Shown here piece by piece: positions 32,489-41,400 of a stretch of DNA of 64,000 bases (positions are counted from its first letter, which is position 1; each line of letters begins with the position of its first letter). The translations under genes and the position numbers were made by a program. The notes beneath the pieces were generated by a model, which saw nothing but the letters and a program-made list of their open reading frames with translations, made no database searches and was not told the DNA's origin. Origin of the DNA: Parasulfuritortus sp036391875 (GTDB lineage: Bacteria > Pseudomonadota > Gammaproteobacteria > Burkholderiales > Thiobacillaceae); assembly GCA_036391875.1 (NCBI GenBank), contig DASVZA010000039.1, forward strand, positions 1 through 64,000, read 5' to 3'.

Positions 32489-33063
32489 CAGCTGTTGAAC
32501 AATTGCTTGAAGTCGACGTCGCGCTTCTCTTCGGCGTCGAAGCGCAGCAACTGGGCCCGGCGGAAGCTGAACATGCCGGCGACGATGGAGTCGGGAAACT
32601 GTTCGATGCGCACGTTGTTGATATTGACGCTGTCGTTGTACAGCTCGCGCCGGTCGGCGATGGCGTCTTCCAGGGTGCTGACCCGCTGCAGCAGCTGCAT
32701 GAACTGCTGGTTGGCCTTCAGGTCCGGGTAGGCCTCGACCACCGCGAACACCTGGCCCAGGCCGGTGCGCAGGGCCGTCTCGGCCAGGCCCAGGCCCTGG
32801 ACGTCGCCGCGCTCGCGGGCCTGATGGACGAGGTTACGGGCCTCGGTCACCCGCTCCAGGGTGGCCTGCTCGAATTCCTTGTACTGCTTGCAGGTCTCGA
32901 CCAGCTTGGGCAGCTCGTCGTGGCGTTGCTTGAGCAGGACGTCGATGTTGGCCCAGGCGGTGCTGACGTTGTGCTTGATCTGGACCAGATTGTTGTAGAT
33001 CGAGATGCCGTAGATCAGGCTCAACAGCATCAGGCCGAGTACGACGACGATGAGAACCAGCAT
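32488..33063 (-). CDS. lemA: LemA family protein
   Basis: This 191-residue protein has one N-terminal membrane helix (MLVLIVVVLGLMLLSLIYGI) followed by the all-helical LemA domain: VQIKHNVSTAWANIDVLLKQ, RHDELPKLVETCKQY and the conserved C-terminal YNDSVNINNVRIEQFPDSIV. LemA proteins are widespread and their biochemical role is unknown. It is the first of a two-gene operon with the GIDE-like gene. Confidence 0.94.
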   Translation of the reverse strand: MLVLIVVVLGLMLLSLIYGISIYNNLVQIKHNVSTAWANIDVLLKQRHDELPKLVETCKQYKEFEQATLERVTEARNLVHQARERGDVQGLGLAETALRTGLGQVFAVVEAYPDLKANQQFMQLLQRVSTLEDAIADRRELYNDSVNINNVRIEQFPDSIVAGMFSFRRAQLLRFDAEEKRDVDFKQLFNS

Positions 33064-33146
33064 GCTTTTCCCCTTGGGCTGGATTGTTTCCCGCCATCAT
33101 AGGGCAAGCGGCCGGCCGGCGCGATCATAGAAGACGGCGATGTCCG

Positions 33147-33175
33147 TTGAAGGCGGCAAGGGTGCTGCCTATACT
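33147..33175 (+). promoter_or_regulatory. Sigma-70 promoter for the EF-G-like gene
   Basis: TTGAAG (33147-33152), a 17-base spacer and TATACT (33170-33175) form a strong housekeeping promoter about 40 bases upstream of the ATG at 33216. The rest of the 152-base gap to lemA shows nothing else. Confidence 0.65.
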
Positions 33176-33215
33176 GGGCTAACGCACGATTTCACAGCCC
33201 ATCAGGAACATAAAA

Positions 33216-35258
33216 ATGTCCAACAACGCGGTTCCCATTCGTACCCTGGCCCTGGTCGGCCATGGCGGCGCCGGCAAAACCACCCTCATCGAATCCCTGT
33301 TGGCCGAGAGCGGTGCCATCGTCTCGGCGGGTAGTGTCGACAAGGGCAGCACCGTGTGCGATTACGACCCCCTGGAAAAGGTCCACCTGCACTCGGTCAA
33401 GCTCGCCGCGGCCCACCTCGATCACGCCGGCACCCGCATCCACCTGCTCGACACGCCGGGCTATCCCGATTTCATGGGCCAGGCGCTGTGCGCCCTGGAT
33501 GCGGTCGAGACGGTGGCCGTGGTGATCGATGCCCAGCGGGGCATCGAGCTGACCACCAGCCGCATGATGCACTGGGCGCAGGCCCGCAAGCTGGACCGGA
33601 TGATCGTGGTCAACAAGATCGATGCCGCCGGCGTCGACCTGCCCGGCCTGCTGGCCGACATCCAGGCCGCGTTCGGCCGCGAATGCCTGCCGATCAACCT
33701 GCCGGCCGGCAAGGGCAGCCGGGTGACCGACTGCTTCTTCAATCCGGGCGGCGAGGCGGATTTCTCCTCGGTCGAGGCCGCCCACCGCGCCCTGGTCGAT
33801 CAGGTGGTCGAGGTCGACGAGGACCTGATGAACCTCTATCTGGAGCAGGGCGAGGTCAAGCCCGAGCAACTCCATGCGCCGTTCGAGCAGGCCCTGCGTG
33901 AGGGGCATCTGGTGCCGGTCTGCTTCGTTTCGGCCGAGACCGGCACGGGCTGCGCCGAACTGTTGGACATCCTGGTCAAGCTGCTGCCCAGCCCGGCCGA
34001 GGGCAATCCGCCCCAGTTCGTGAAGGGCGAGGGCGAATCGGCCCAGCCGTTCAGTTTCGAGCCGGACCCGGGCAGGCACGTCATCGCCCATGTGTTCAAG
34101 GTCGAGAACGATCCCTATGTCGGCAAGATCTGCGTGTTCCGGGTCCATCAGGGCACGGTCGCGTCCGGCAGCCAGTTGTTCGTCGGCGAATCGCGCAAGC
34201 CGTTCAAGGTGGCGCACCTGTTCATGCTGCAGGGCAAGCAGCTGACCGAGGTCGATGCCTGCGGTCCGGGCGACATCTGCGCCGTGACCAAGGTCGACGA
34301 ACTCGAATTCGATGCGGTGCTGCACGATGCCGCCGAGGACGACCGCATCCACATGCGGCCGCTGGATTTCCCGCACGCGGTGTTCGGCCTGGCGGTGCGG
34401 CCCAGGAAACAGTCGGACGCGTCCAAGCTGGCCGAGGTGCTGCACAAGCTCACTGCCGAGGACCCGGGGCTGCACGTCGAGCACGACGCCACCACCCACG
34501 AGGCGGTGATCCGCGGCCTGGGCGAGATGCACCTGGCCAACGTGTTGGAGAAGATGCGCGAACAATTCCGGCTCGAGGTCGACACCCATCCGCCGACCAT
34601 CCCCTACCGCGAGACCATCCAGATTCCGGCCGAGGGCCATCACCGGCACAAGAAGCAGTCGGGCGGCGCCGGCCAGTTCGGCGAGGTCTACCTGCGGGTC
34701 GAGCCGCTGGAGCGCGGCATGGGTTTCGAGTTCGTCGATGCGGTGAAGGGCGGCGTGATCCCGGGCACCTTCATCCCCGCCGTGGAGAAGGGCGTGCGCC
34801 AGGCCATGGGGCTCGGCGCGGTGGCCGGCTTCCCGCTGCAGGACGTCCGGGTCACGGTCTACGATGGCAAGAACCATCCGGTCGACGGCAAGGAGATCGC
34901 CTTCGTCACCGCCGGCAAGAAGGCCTTCCTGGACGCCATGAGCAAGGCCCGGCCGATCGTCCTGGAGCCTATCGTGAACATCGAGCTGACCATTCCGGAA
35001 GCCCACTTCGGCGACGTCAGCGGCGACCTCTCGGGGCGGCGCGGCCAGATCACCGGCAGCCAGGCCGGGCGCGGCGGCATGATGATCCTCGACGGCCAGG
35101 CGCCGCTGGCCGAACTGGACGGCTTCCAGCAGCGCATCAAGGCGCTGACCGGCGGCCAGGGGTCCTACACCCTGGAGTTGTCGCACTATCAGGAAGTGCC
35201 GGCCAACGTACAGCAGCAACTGGCGGCTCAATTCAAGCCGGTCGAGGACGAGCAGTAG
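33216..35258 (+). CDS. Elongation factor G-like GTPase (EF-G2 type)
   Basis: This 680-residue protein has the five-domain EF-G plan. G1 is GHGGAGKTT (residues 15-23), G3 reads DTPGYPDF (79-86), and G4 is NKID. Domains IV and V are conserved (YRETIQIPAEGHHRHKKQSG, then GRRGQITGSQAGRGG). In canonical EF-G, G3 is DTPGHVDF, and the His that activates GTP hydrolysis is Tyr83 here. Proteins of this EF-G2 type are poor or absent in GTPase activity where tested. The usual rpsL-rpsG-fusA-tuf neighbours are missing, so this is a paralogue rather than the main factor. Confidence 0.9.
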   Translation: MSNNAVPIRTLALVGHGGAGKTTLIESLLAESGAIVSAGSVDKGSTVCDYDPLEKVHLHSVKLAAAHLDHAGTRIHLLDTPGYPDFMGQALCALDAVETVAVVIDAQRGIELTTSRMMHWAQARKLDRMIVVNKIDAAGVDLPGLLADIQAAFGRECLPINLPAGKGSRVTDCFFNPGGEADFSSVEAAHRALVDQVVEVDEDLMNLYLEQGEVKPEQLHAPFEQALREGHLVPVCFVSAETGTGCAELLDILVKLLPSPAEGNPPQFVKGEGESAQPFSFEPDPGRHVIAHVFKVENDPYVGKICVFRVHQGTVASGSQLFVGESRKPFKVAHLFMLQGKQLTEVDACGPGDICAVTKVDELEFDAVLHDAAEDDRIHMRPLDFPHAVFGLAVRPRKQSDASKLAEVLHKLTAEDPGLHVEHDATTHEAVIRGLGEMHLANVLEKMREQFRLEVDTHPPTIPYRETIQIPAEGHHRHKKQSGGAGQFGEVYLRVEPLERGMGFEFVDAVKGGVIPGTFIPAVEKGVRQAMGLGAVAGFPLQDVRVTVYDGKNHPVDGKEIAFVTAGKKAFLDAMSKARPIVLEPIVNIELTIPEAHFGDVSGDLSGRRGQITGSQAGRGGMMILDGQAPLAELDGFQQRIKALTGGQGSYTLELSHYQEVPANVQQQLAAQFKPVEDEQ

Positions 35259-35262
35259 TCGT

Positions 35263-35313
35263 TTGACACACGCCTCCGGCCAGACTAGTCTGCCTGACTA
35301 GTCTGACTATATT
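35263..35313 (+). promoter_or_regulatory. Toxin-antitoxin promoter and operator repeats
   Basis: TTGACA (35263-35268) and a weak -10 TAGTCT 17 bases later form a promoter that overlaps two copies of GACTAGTCTG (35283-35292 and 35296-35305). Each copy contains the palindromic core GACTAGTC. Such repeats suit autorepression by the antitoxin or antitoxin-toxin complex. Confidence 0.5.
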
Positions 35314-35323
35314 GGAGGCGAGC

Positions 35324-35572
35324 ATGCACAGTTGGCAATTGCAGGATGCAAAGGCACGTCTGAGCGAAGTGGTCAAATCGGCCAATACCGAAGGCCCGCA
35401 GGAGATCACGCTGCGTGGGCAGCCTGCTGCCGTGGTGCTGTCCGCCGAGGACTACGCGCGTCTGACTGGAAAAAAAACCGGCTTGGTCGAATTCCTGCGC
35501 AAATCTCCCATGCGAGGCATCGAACTCGGCCTGGAGCGTGATACGTCGCTTACGCGCGAGGTTCCGCTGTGA
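35324..35572 (+). CDS. Phd/YefM-family antitoxin
   Basis: The ATG at 35324 (MHSWQLQDAKARLSEVV) with GGAGGC upstream gives 82 residues. The N-terminal DNA-binding half (KARLSEVVKSANTEGPQEIT, then RGQPAAVVLSAEDYARL) is the Phd/YefM signature. The C-terminal half is the flexible toxin-binding arm (EFLRKSPMRGIEL). It neutralises the PIN toxin encoded next, whose GTG start overlaps its stop by 4 bases. Confidence 0.93.
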   Translation: MHSWQLQDAKARLSEVVKSANTEGPQEITLRGQPAAVVLSAEDYARLTGKKTGLVEFLRKSPMRGIELGLERDTSLTREVPL

Positions 35573-35991
35573 GCTACCTGCTCGACACCAACGTCATTTC
35601 GGAATTGGTCAGGCCGCAACCCGACGCCAATGTATTGAGCTGGTTCAAGGACGTGCCGGATCGGGCGCTGCACCTGAGCGTGCTGAGCCTGGGCGAGATA
35701 CGGAAAGGCGTGGAAGGCATGGCGTCGGGCAGCCGGCGGGAGAAGCTCAGGCTCTGGCTCGAACAGGATTTGCCGGCCTGGTTCGAGGACCGGCTGTTGC
35801 CGGTCTCGCTTCAGGTCGCCGATCGTTGGGGGCGGATGCTGGCGGAAGCCGGCCGTCCCTTGCCGGCGGTCGACAGCCTGCTGGCTGCCACAGCACTGAG
35901 CCACGAGTTGCGCCTCGTCACCCGGAATGTCGAGGATTTCAGAATCGCAGGACTCGATGTCATCAATCCCTGGCAGGCTGCTGCGAAATGA
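35569..35991 (+). CDS. vapC: VapC-family PIN-domain toxin
   Basis: This is a 140-residue PIN ribonuclease toxin, starting at the GTG at 35569 (SYLLDTNVISELVRPQ). Acidic catalytic positions are visible in LLDTNVISEL (Asp6), SVLSLGEIRKG (Glu), and AVDSLLAATAL (Asp). It would cleave RNA, often initiator tRNA or rRNA, when the antitoxin is depleted. Its stop overlaps the ATG of the restriction-modification gene downstream, so the toxin and that enzyme are also coupled in translation. Confidence 0.92.
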   Translation: MSYLLDTNVISELVRPQPDANVLSWFKDVPDRALHLSVLSLGEIRKGVEGMASGSRREKLRLWLEQDLPAWFEDRLLPVSLQVADRWGRMLAEAGRPLPAVDSLLAATALSHELRLVTRNVEDFRIAGLDVINPWQAAAK

Positions 35992-38900
35992 CCATCCCGA
36001 CCTGCTACACGAATTATGCCGAAGCCATCCGGACGCGATTCGCTTCCCTCGTGCCTGGCCGTGAAGAGGACCAATTGCGACGGCCTGTGGATGGCTTGCT
36101 CGAGGCTGTCGGCAAGGCGCAGGGGCTGACTATCCTGGCCAAGGACGAAAGTCCGCTGGCGCAAATCGGCCGTCCGGATTTCGCGGTTTCCGTGGATCGC
36201 CTGCTTTGCGGCTACATCGAACTCAAGGCGCCCGGCACGGGAACGGACCCGCGCCGCTACAAAGGCCACAACAAGCAGCAGTGGGAGAAGTTCAAGCATC
36301 TGCCCAATCTCGTCTATACGGATGGCAACGAATGGACGTTGTTCAGGACCGGCGAAGTCGTTCGGCGGGTCCGTTTTCCCGATGACCTGACCCTGGCCGG
36401 TCCGGGCGGTCTCGATGCCCCGTCAGTAGCAGACTTGGGAAGCCTGCTGACCGATTTCTTCCAGTGGCAACCCATCGTCCCCAGGACCGCGAAGCAATTG
36501 GCCGAACTGCTCGCGCCCTTGTGCCGGATGTTGCGCGACGACGTGCTCGACGCCATCGCCAAGCGCAGCGATGCCATGCGTTCGGTCGCCGCGGATTGGC
36601 GGCGCTATTTGTTTCCCGATGCCAGCGACGCCGTATTCGCCGATTCTTACGCCCAGACGGTGGTCTTCGCGCTGCTGCTGGCGCGTTCCGACGGCAGCGA
36701 CACCCTGCTGCTCGACCAGGCCGTCAAGCAACTCACCGGCAGCAACAGCCTGTTGGCGCGTGCGCTCGAAGTGCTCACAGATTCCCAGCTTGCCGACGAC
36801 ATCGGCGCTTCGCTCGGCCTGTTGCAACGGGTGATCCGGGAAGTGCCGACCGGCACCATGACCCATGGCCGGCGCGACCCATGGCTGCATTTCTACGAAG
36901 ATTTCCTGGCCGAATACGATCCCAAGTTGCGCAAGGATGCCGGTGCCTACTACACCCCGGTCGAAGTGGTGCAGGCCCAGGTGCGACTGGTCGATGAGTT
37001 GCTGCGCGGGAAATTCGACAAGCCGCTCGGCTTTGCCGACGGCGATGTCGCCACCCTGGACCCGGCGGTCGGCACCGGCACCTATCTGCTCGGCATCGTC
37101 GAACACGCCCTGGAGCGGGTGAAGGAGGTCGAGGGCGAGGGCGCGGTCAAGGGTCGTGCGGAAAGCCTGATCAAGCAGTTGTATGGCTTCGAGCTGATGG
37201 TCGGCCCCTACGCCGTGGCCGCCCTGCGTCTGACCCGAGCGATGCACGACCGGGGCGCTCGGCTGCCGCAACAGGGCGTCGGCGTCTGCCTCAACAACAC
37301 GCTGGAATCGCCGCACGAAAAGATTCCCGAACTGCCGCTGCTCTACAAGCCCATCGGCGACCAGCACAAGCGGGCGCGTGCCATCAAGGACATGCAGCCG
37401 GTCCTGGTCTGCATCGGCAATCCGCCCTACGACCGCCATGCTGCCGCGACCAAGGCCAACCATGCCATGACCGGCGCCTGGGTGCGCTGGGGCGAGGCCG
37501 ACCACGACGCCATCCTGGACGACTTCATCGCCCCGGTGAAGGCGGCCAAGAAGGGCGGTCAGCTCAAGAACCTGTACAACCTCTACGTCTACTTCTGGCG
37601 TTGGGCGCTCTGGAAGGTGTTCGAGCACGAGCACGCCGGCCTCAAGCCCGGGCCGGGCGTGGTCAGCTTCATCACCGCCTCATCCTACCTCGACGGCGAT
37701 GCCTTCCTCGGCATGCGTGCCCACCTGCGCCGCGAGGCCGACGAAATCTGGATCGTCGACCTGGGCGGCGAGGGCCGGGGCACCCGCCAGGACGACAACG
37801 TCTTCAGCATCCAGACTCCGGTGGCCATCGCCATCGTCGCCCGTTACGGTGCGCTCGACCCCGACACGCCGGCCACGGTGCGATACTGCCGCCTCGAAGG
37901 CGCGCGCCAGGCCAAGCTGGACCGGCTGGAAAGCATCGCCGGCTTCGGCGACCTGACGTTCGCCGAGTGCCCGACCGGATGGGCGGCGCCGTTCCGGCCG
38001 AAGTCAGAGGCGGCGTTCTTCGAGTGGCCCAAGTTGGCCGATCTGATGCCTTGGCAGCATTCTGGTGTGGAAGGCAAGCGAACCTGGCCGATCGGCGTTA
38101 CTCGGGAAGTGCTTTCGGAACGTTGGCGCGGGTTGTTGGAGGCAGGGGACCGTGCTGTTTTATTCAGGGAAAGCACCGACCGCAAGGTGAATGAAAAATA
38201 CAAATCGCTTTGGAGTGATACGGAATGTGAACAGCCATTGTCGCTGTTGCAGTACGGCACGCCGTGTCCAAGGGTCATGCCATACGGTTATCGTTCATTC
38301 GACCGACAACACGTCATTGCGGACAATCGGTTGCTTGCACGGTCACGCGAGGCACTCTGGCAAAGCTTGTCTGATCAGCAAGTGTTTCTTGCGGGATACT
38401 TAACGAGTGGCGCCTTGGGGGGCGGCCCTGCACTGACGTTATCGACAGCAGTTCCGGATAGGCATTATTTCTCGGGCCGAGGCGCCAAGGACATCCTCCC
38501 GCTCTACCGCGACGCCCAGGCCCGCCTGCCCAATCTTCACCCGGACCTGATTCAACTGCTCGCACAGCGTTACGGCCATTCCGTCGAGGCCGAGGACGTG
38601 GCCGCGTATCTCTATGCCGTGCTCGCCCATCCCGGTTACGCCGCGCGCTTCTCGACGGAGCTGGAAAACCGCGAGGTGCGCGTGCCGCTCACGTGCGATG
38701 CCGGCCTGTTCGCCGAGGCGGTCGTCCTGGGTCGACGGCTGATCTATCTGCACAGCTACGGCGAACGCTTCCAGGCTGGCCAATCCTGGCCCGCCGGCTT
38801 GGCGCGCTGCACGCGGCCGGTCGGCGACGACTTGCCGGTGAAATATGCCTACGATCCGGCCGAGCAGAGGCTGGAGGTGGGCCAGGGCCGCTTTCAGCCG

Positions 38901-39227
38901 GTCTCGCCGGCCGTGTGGGCATTCGAGGTGTCCGGGCTGAAGGTGGTGCAGTCCTGGCTCGGCTACCGCCTCAAGACCCGCAAGGGCAAGAAGTCCTCGC
39001 CGCTCGACGACATCGCTCCCGAAGGCTGGCCCTCTGAGTTCACCAGCGAATTGCTGAAATTGCTGCATCTGCTGGAGGAAACCGTGGCGACTTACCCCGC
39101 CCAGGCCGCACTGTTCGAGCGCATCCTGGCCGGCGCGTTGCTCGATGCCGGTGATTTGGCCGAGCCTCCCGAACCGTTCCGCAAGGCGCCGGCCGCTCAA
39201 GGCGGCCAAGATGCCTGGGATGTTTGA
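35988..39227 (+). CDS. Single-chain type IIG/ISP-like restriction-modification enzyme
   Basis: The ATG at 35988 overlaps vapC (ATGA) and gives 1079 residues. A PD-(D/E)xK nuclease motif lies at the N-terminus (D64 in RPDFAV, E78 and K80 in GYIELKAPG). The N6-adenine methylase part has YYTPVEVVQAQV (near 321), motif I DPAVGTGTYL (358-367) and motif IV NPPY (478-481). The remaining C-terminal 500 residues include the target-recognition region and a type ISP-like end. No helicase motifs are seen, unlike true type ISP enzymes. Bases about 38130-38470 are clearly richer in A+T than the rest, suggesting exchange of the recognition module. It probably cuts and methylates the same sequence, which cannot be read from the protein. 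Confidence 0.88.
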   Translation: MTIPTCYTNYAEAIRTRFASLVPGREEDQLRRPVDGLLEAVGKAQGLTILAKDESPLAQIGRPDFAVSVDRLLCGYIELKAPGTGTDPRRYKGHNKQQWEKFKHLPNLVYTDGNEWTLFRTGEVVRRVRFPDDLTLAGPGGLDAPSVADLGSLLTDFFQWQPIVPRTAKQLAELLAPLCRMLRDDVLDAIAKRSDAMRSVAADWRRYLFPDASDAVFADSYAQTVVFALLLARSDGSDTLLLDQAVKQLTGSNSLLARALEVLTDSQLADDIGASLGLLQRVIREVPTGTMTHGRRDPWLHFYEDFLAEYDPKLRKDAGAYYTPVEVVQAQVRLVDELLRGKFDKPLGFADGDVATLDPAVGTGTYLLGIVEHALERVKEVEGEGAVKGRAESLIKQLYGFELMVGPYAVAALRLTRAMHDRGARLPQQGVGVCLNNTLESPHEKIPELPLLYKPIGDQHKRARAIKDMQPVLVCIGNPPYDRHAAATKANHAMTGAWVRWGEADHDAILDDFIAPVKAAKKGGQLKNLYNLYVYFWRWALWKVFEHEHAGLKPGPGVVSFITASSYLDGDAFLGMRAHLRREADEIWIVDLGGEGRGTRQDDNVFSIQTPVAIAIVARYGALDPDTPATVRYCRLEGARQAKLDRLESIAGFGDLTFAECPTGWAAPFRPKSEAAFFEWPKLADLMPWQHSGVEGKRTWPIGVTREVLSERWRGLLEAGDRAVLFRESTDRKVNEKYKSLWSDTECEQPLSLLQYGTPCPRVMPYGYRSFDRQHVIADNRLLARSREALWQSLSDQQVFLAGYLTSGALGGGPALTLSTAVPDRHYFSGRGAKDILPLYRDAQARLPNLHPDLIQLLAQRYGHSVEAEDVAAYLYAVLAHPGYAARFSTELENREVRVPLTCDAGLFAEAVVLGRRLIYLHSYGERFQAGQSWPAGLARCTRPVGDDLPVKYAYDPAEQRLEVGQGRFQPVSPAVWAFEVSGLKVVQSWLGYRLKTRKGKKSSPLDDIAPEGWPSEFTSELLKLLHLLEETVATYPAQAALFERILAGALLDAGDLAEPPEPFRKAPAAQGGQDAWDV

Positions 39228-39245
39228 ATCAAAAGGACACAGCAC

Positions 39246-40769
39246 ATGACGCTCATCAAGACGGAAGATTTCATCCAGTCCATCGCGGACGCATTCCAGT
39301 TCATCTCCTACTACCACCCGCTCGACTTCGTGCGCGCGGTGAAGGACGCCTACGACAAGGAAGAGTCGCCTGCCGCCAAGGATGCGCTGGCCCAGATCCT
39401 GGTCAACTCGCGGATGAGCGCCGAGGGTCACCGGCCGATCTGCCAGGACACCGGCATGGCCGTGGTCTTCCTCAAGGTCGGCATGGACGCCCGTTTCGAG
39501 CCGGGCATGGACCTGCAGGCCATGGTCGACGAAGGCGTGCGCCGGGCCTACACCAATTCGCAGAATCCGCTCCGGGCGTCGGTCCTGGCCGACCCGGCCG
39601 GAGCGCGCAGGAATACCCGCGACAACACCCCGGCCGTGGTCTACACAGAGCTGGTGCTGGGCGACAAGGTCGAGGTGAAGCTGGCGGCCAAAGGCGGCGG
39701 TTCGGAGAACAAGGCCAAGTTCGCGATCCTCAATCCGAGCGATTCGATCGTCGACTGGGTGCTCAAGGTGGTGCCGGAGATGGGCGCTGGCTGGTGTCCA
39801 CCCGGCATCCTCGGCATCGGCATCGGCGGCACGCCGGAAAAGGCCCTGCTGATGGCCAAGGAGGCGCTGCTGGATGAGATCGATATCCAGGAACTGCAGC
39901 GGCGCGGCGCCAAGACCCGGGGCGAGGAACTGCGCCTGGAGTTGTACGACAAGGTCAACGGCCTGGGCATCGGTGCCCAGGGCCTGGGCGGCCTGACCAC
40001 GGTGCTGGACGTGAAGATCAAGGATTACCCGACCCACGCCGCGTCGCTGCCGGTCGCCCTGATCCCGAACTGCGCCGCCACCCGGCACCTGCATTTCACC
40101 CTGGACGGCAGCGGCCCGGCCCGCTTCGCGCCGCCGGCGCTATCCGATTGGCCGGAGATCGCCTGGAACGGTCCGGTCGGGGCGCGCCGGGTGAATCTGG
40201 ACACGCTGACCCGCGAGGACATCGGGCAATGGCAGGCGGGCGAGTCGTTGCTGCTCTCCGGCAAGCTGCTCACCGGGCGCGACGCCGCGCACAAGCGCAT
40301 CGCCGAGATGGTGGCCAAGGGCGAGCCGTTGCCGGTCGACTTCCACAACCGCTTCATCTACTACGTCGGACCGGTCGATCCGGTCGCGGGCGAGGCGGTC
40401 GGTCCGGCCGGCCCGACCACGGCGACCAGGATGGACAAATTCACCGACCTGATGCTGGGCGAGAAGGTCGGCCTGCTGGGCATGGTCGGCAAGGCCGAAC
40501 GGGGGCCTGCCGCGGTGGCCTCGATCAAGGCGCACGGCGCGGTCTATTGCACTGCGGTGGGCGGCGCGGCCTATCTGGTGGCCAAGGCGATCAAGGCGTC
40601 GCGGGTGCTGGCCTTCCCGGAACTGGGCATGGAGGCCGTCTATGAATTCGAGGTGGAGGACATGCCGGTCGCCGTGGCGGTCGACAGCCGCGGCGAGTCG
40701 GTGCACGAGACCGGGCCTCGCGAGTGGCGTATGAAGATCGGCAAGATTCCGCTCGCCGCGCACGCCTGA
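39246..40769 (+). CDS. Fumarate hydratase, class I
   Basis: This 507-residue iron-sulfur fumarase interconverts fumarate and malate in the citric acid cycle. The N-terminal domain is YYHPLDFVRAVKDAYDKEES, ICQDTGMAVVFLKVG with a cluster-ligand cysteine; later NCAATRHLHFTLDGSG and GPTTATRMDKFTDLML match the class I C-terminal (beta-like) domain. Cysteines suitable as cluster ligands occur in ICQDTG and GAGWCPPGILG. It stands alone with its own Shine-Dalgarno (AAAAGGA) 16 bases after the R-M gene. Confidence 0.94.
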   Translation: MTLIKTEDFIQSIADAFQFISYYHPLDFVRAVKDAYDKEESPAAKDALAQILVNSRMSAEGHRPICQDTGMAVVFLKVGMDARFEPGMDLQAMVDEGVRRAYTNSQNPLRASVLADPAGARRNTRDNTPAVVYTELVLGDKVEVKLAAKGGGSENKAKFAILNPSDSIVDWVLKVVPEMGAGWCPPGILGIGIGGTPEKALLMAKEALLDEIDIQELQRRGAKTRGEELRLELYDKVNGLGIGAQGLGGLTTVLDVKIKDYPTHAASLPVALIPNCAATRHLHFTLDGSGPARFAPPALSDWPEIAWNGPVGARRVNLDTLTREDIGQWQAGESLLLSGKLLTGRDAAHKRIAEMVAKGEPLPVDFHNRFIYYVGPVDPVAGEAVGPAGPTTATRMDKFTDLMLGEKVGLLGMVGKAERGPAAVASIKAHGAVYCTAVGGAAYLVAKAIKASRVLAFPELGMEAVYEFEVEDMPVAVAVDSRGESVHETGPREWRMKIGKIPLAAHA

Positions 40770-40833
40770 GGCCGCTTGGAAACCGCCCCCGCCCGCTCGG
40801 GCAGGGAGGGCGGCAGGCGCGGAGGCGCCAGGA

Positions 40834-41256
40834 TCAGTAGGTCGCTTCGTGTTCTTCGGGCATGCCGTCGGCCACCCAGCGGGCATAGCCGCCTTCCATG
40901 TTGAGCACGTTCTTGAAGCCCATCATCTGCAGCACGGCGCAGGCCATGGCGGAACGGCCGCTGGTGGCGCAGTAGACCACGACCTGGCGGTCGCGGGCGG
41001 CGGCCAGCTCGGGCAGGTGCTTCGGGTAGGCAGGGTCGGCGGCGGCCTCGATGATGCCGCGCGGCACCAGGTGGGCGCCCTTGATGTGGCCGGCTTCGAA
41101 TTCGCCGTGCTCGCGCACGTCGATCAGCAGCAGATCTTCGTTGGCGGTCAGCTTCTTCAGCAGTTCCTGGGGCGGGATTTCCTTGATGCAGGCCTTGGCG
41201 GCGCGGACGAAGTCCATCAGGCCCATGGGCTGCTCGGGTTTGAAGGTGTTGTACAT
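40834..41256 (-). CDS. Rhodanese-like sulfurtransferase
   Basis: This 140-residue rhodanese domain has the active-site loop VYCATSGRSAMAC, with Cys as nucleophile, and DVREHGEFEAGHIKGA, the CH2A-type motif. The start at 41256 is supported by AAGGAG 7 bases upstream. It probably transfers sulfane sulfur to acceptors in the cytoplasm; the partner is unknown. It converges with fumarase across 64 bases that contain a GC-rich, weakly hairpin-forming stretch. Confidence 0.9.
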   Translation of the reverse strand: MYNTFKPEQPMGLMDFVRAAKACIKEIPPQELLKKLTANEDLLLIDVREHGEFEAGHIKGAHLVPRGIIEAAADPAYPKHLPELAAARDRQVVVYCATSGRSAMACAVLQMMGFKNVLNMEGGYARWVADGMPEEHEATY

Positions 41257-41400
41257 ATCGGTGACTCCTTATCGGTTATCGAAGTGGCTGCCCCTGTCGG
41301 GATCGGCCCGGAAAATATCACATCGCGTGCCAATCCTGCCGAAGGTCGCGTTTCGCCGTTACTATTCGAAGCTGGCCCGGGACGAGACTGAGGGAGAAAG

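Noticed and set aside
33192..35231. A 679-residue minus-strand frame opposite the EF-G-like gene
   Set aside because: Antisense shadow in high-GC coding DNA; no motifs or start signals.
35988..39227. BREX PglX or a complete type ISP enzyme
   Set aside because: No helicase motifs and no accompanying BREX genes; the size and N-terminal nuclease fit a type IIG-like enzyme.
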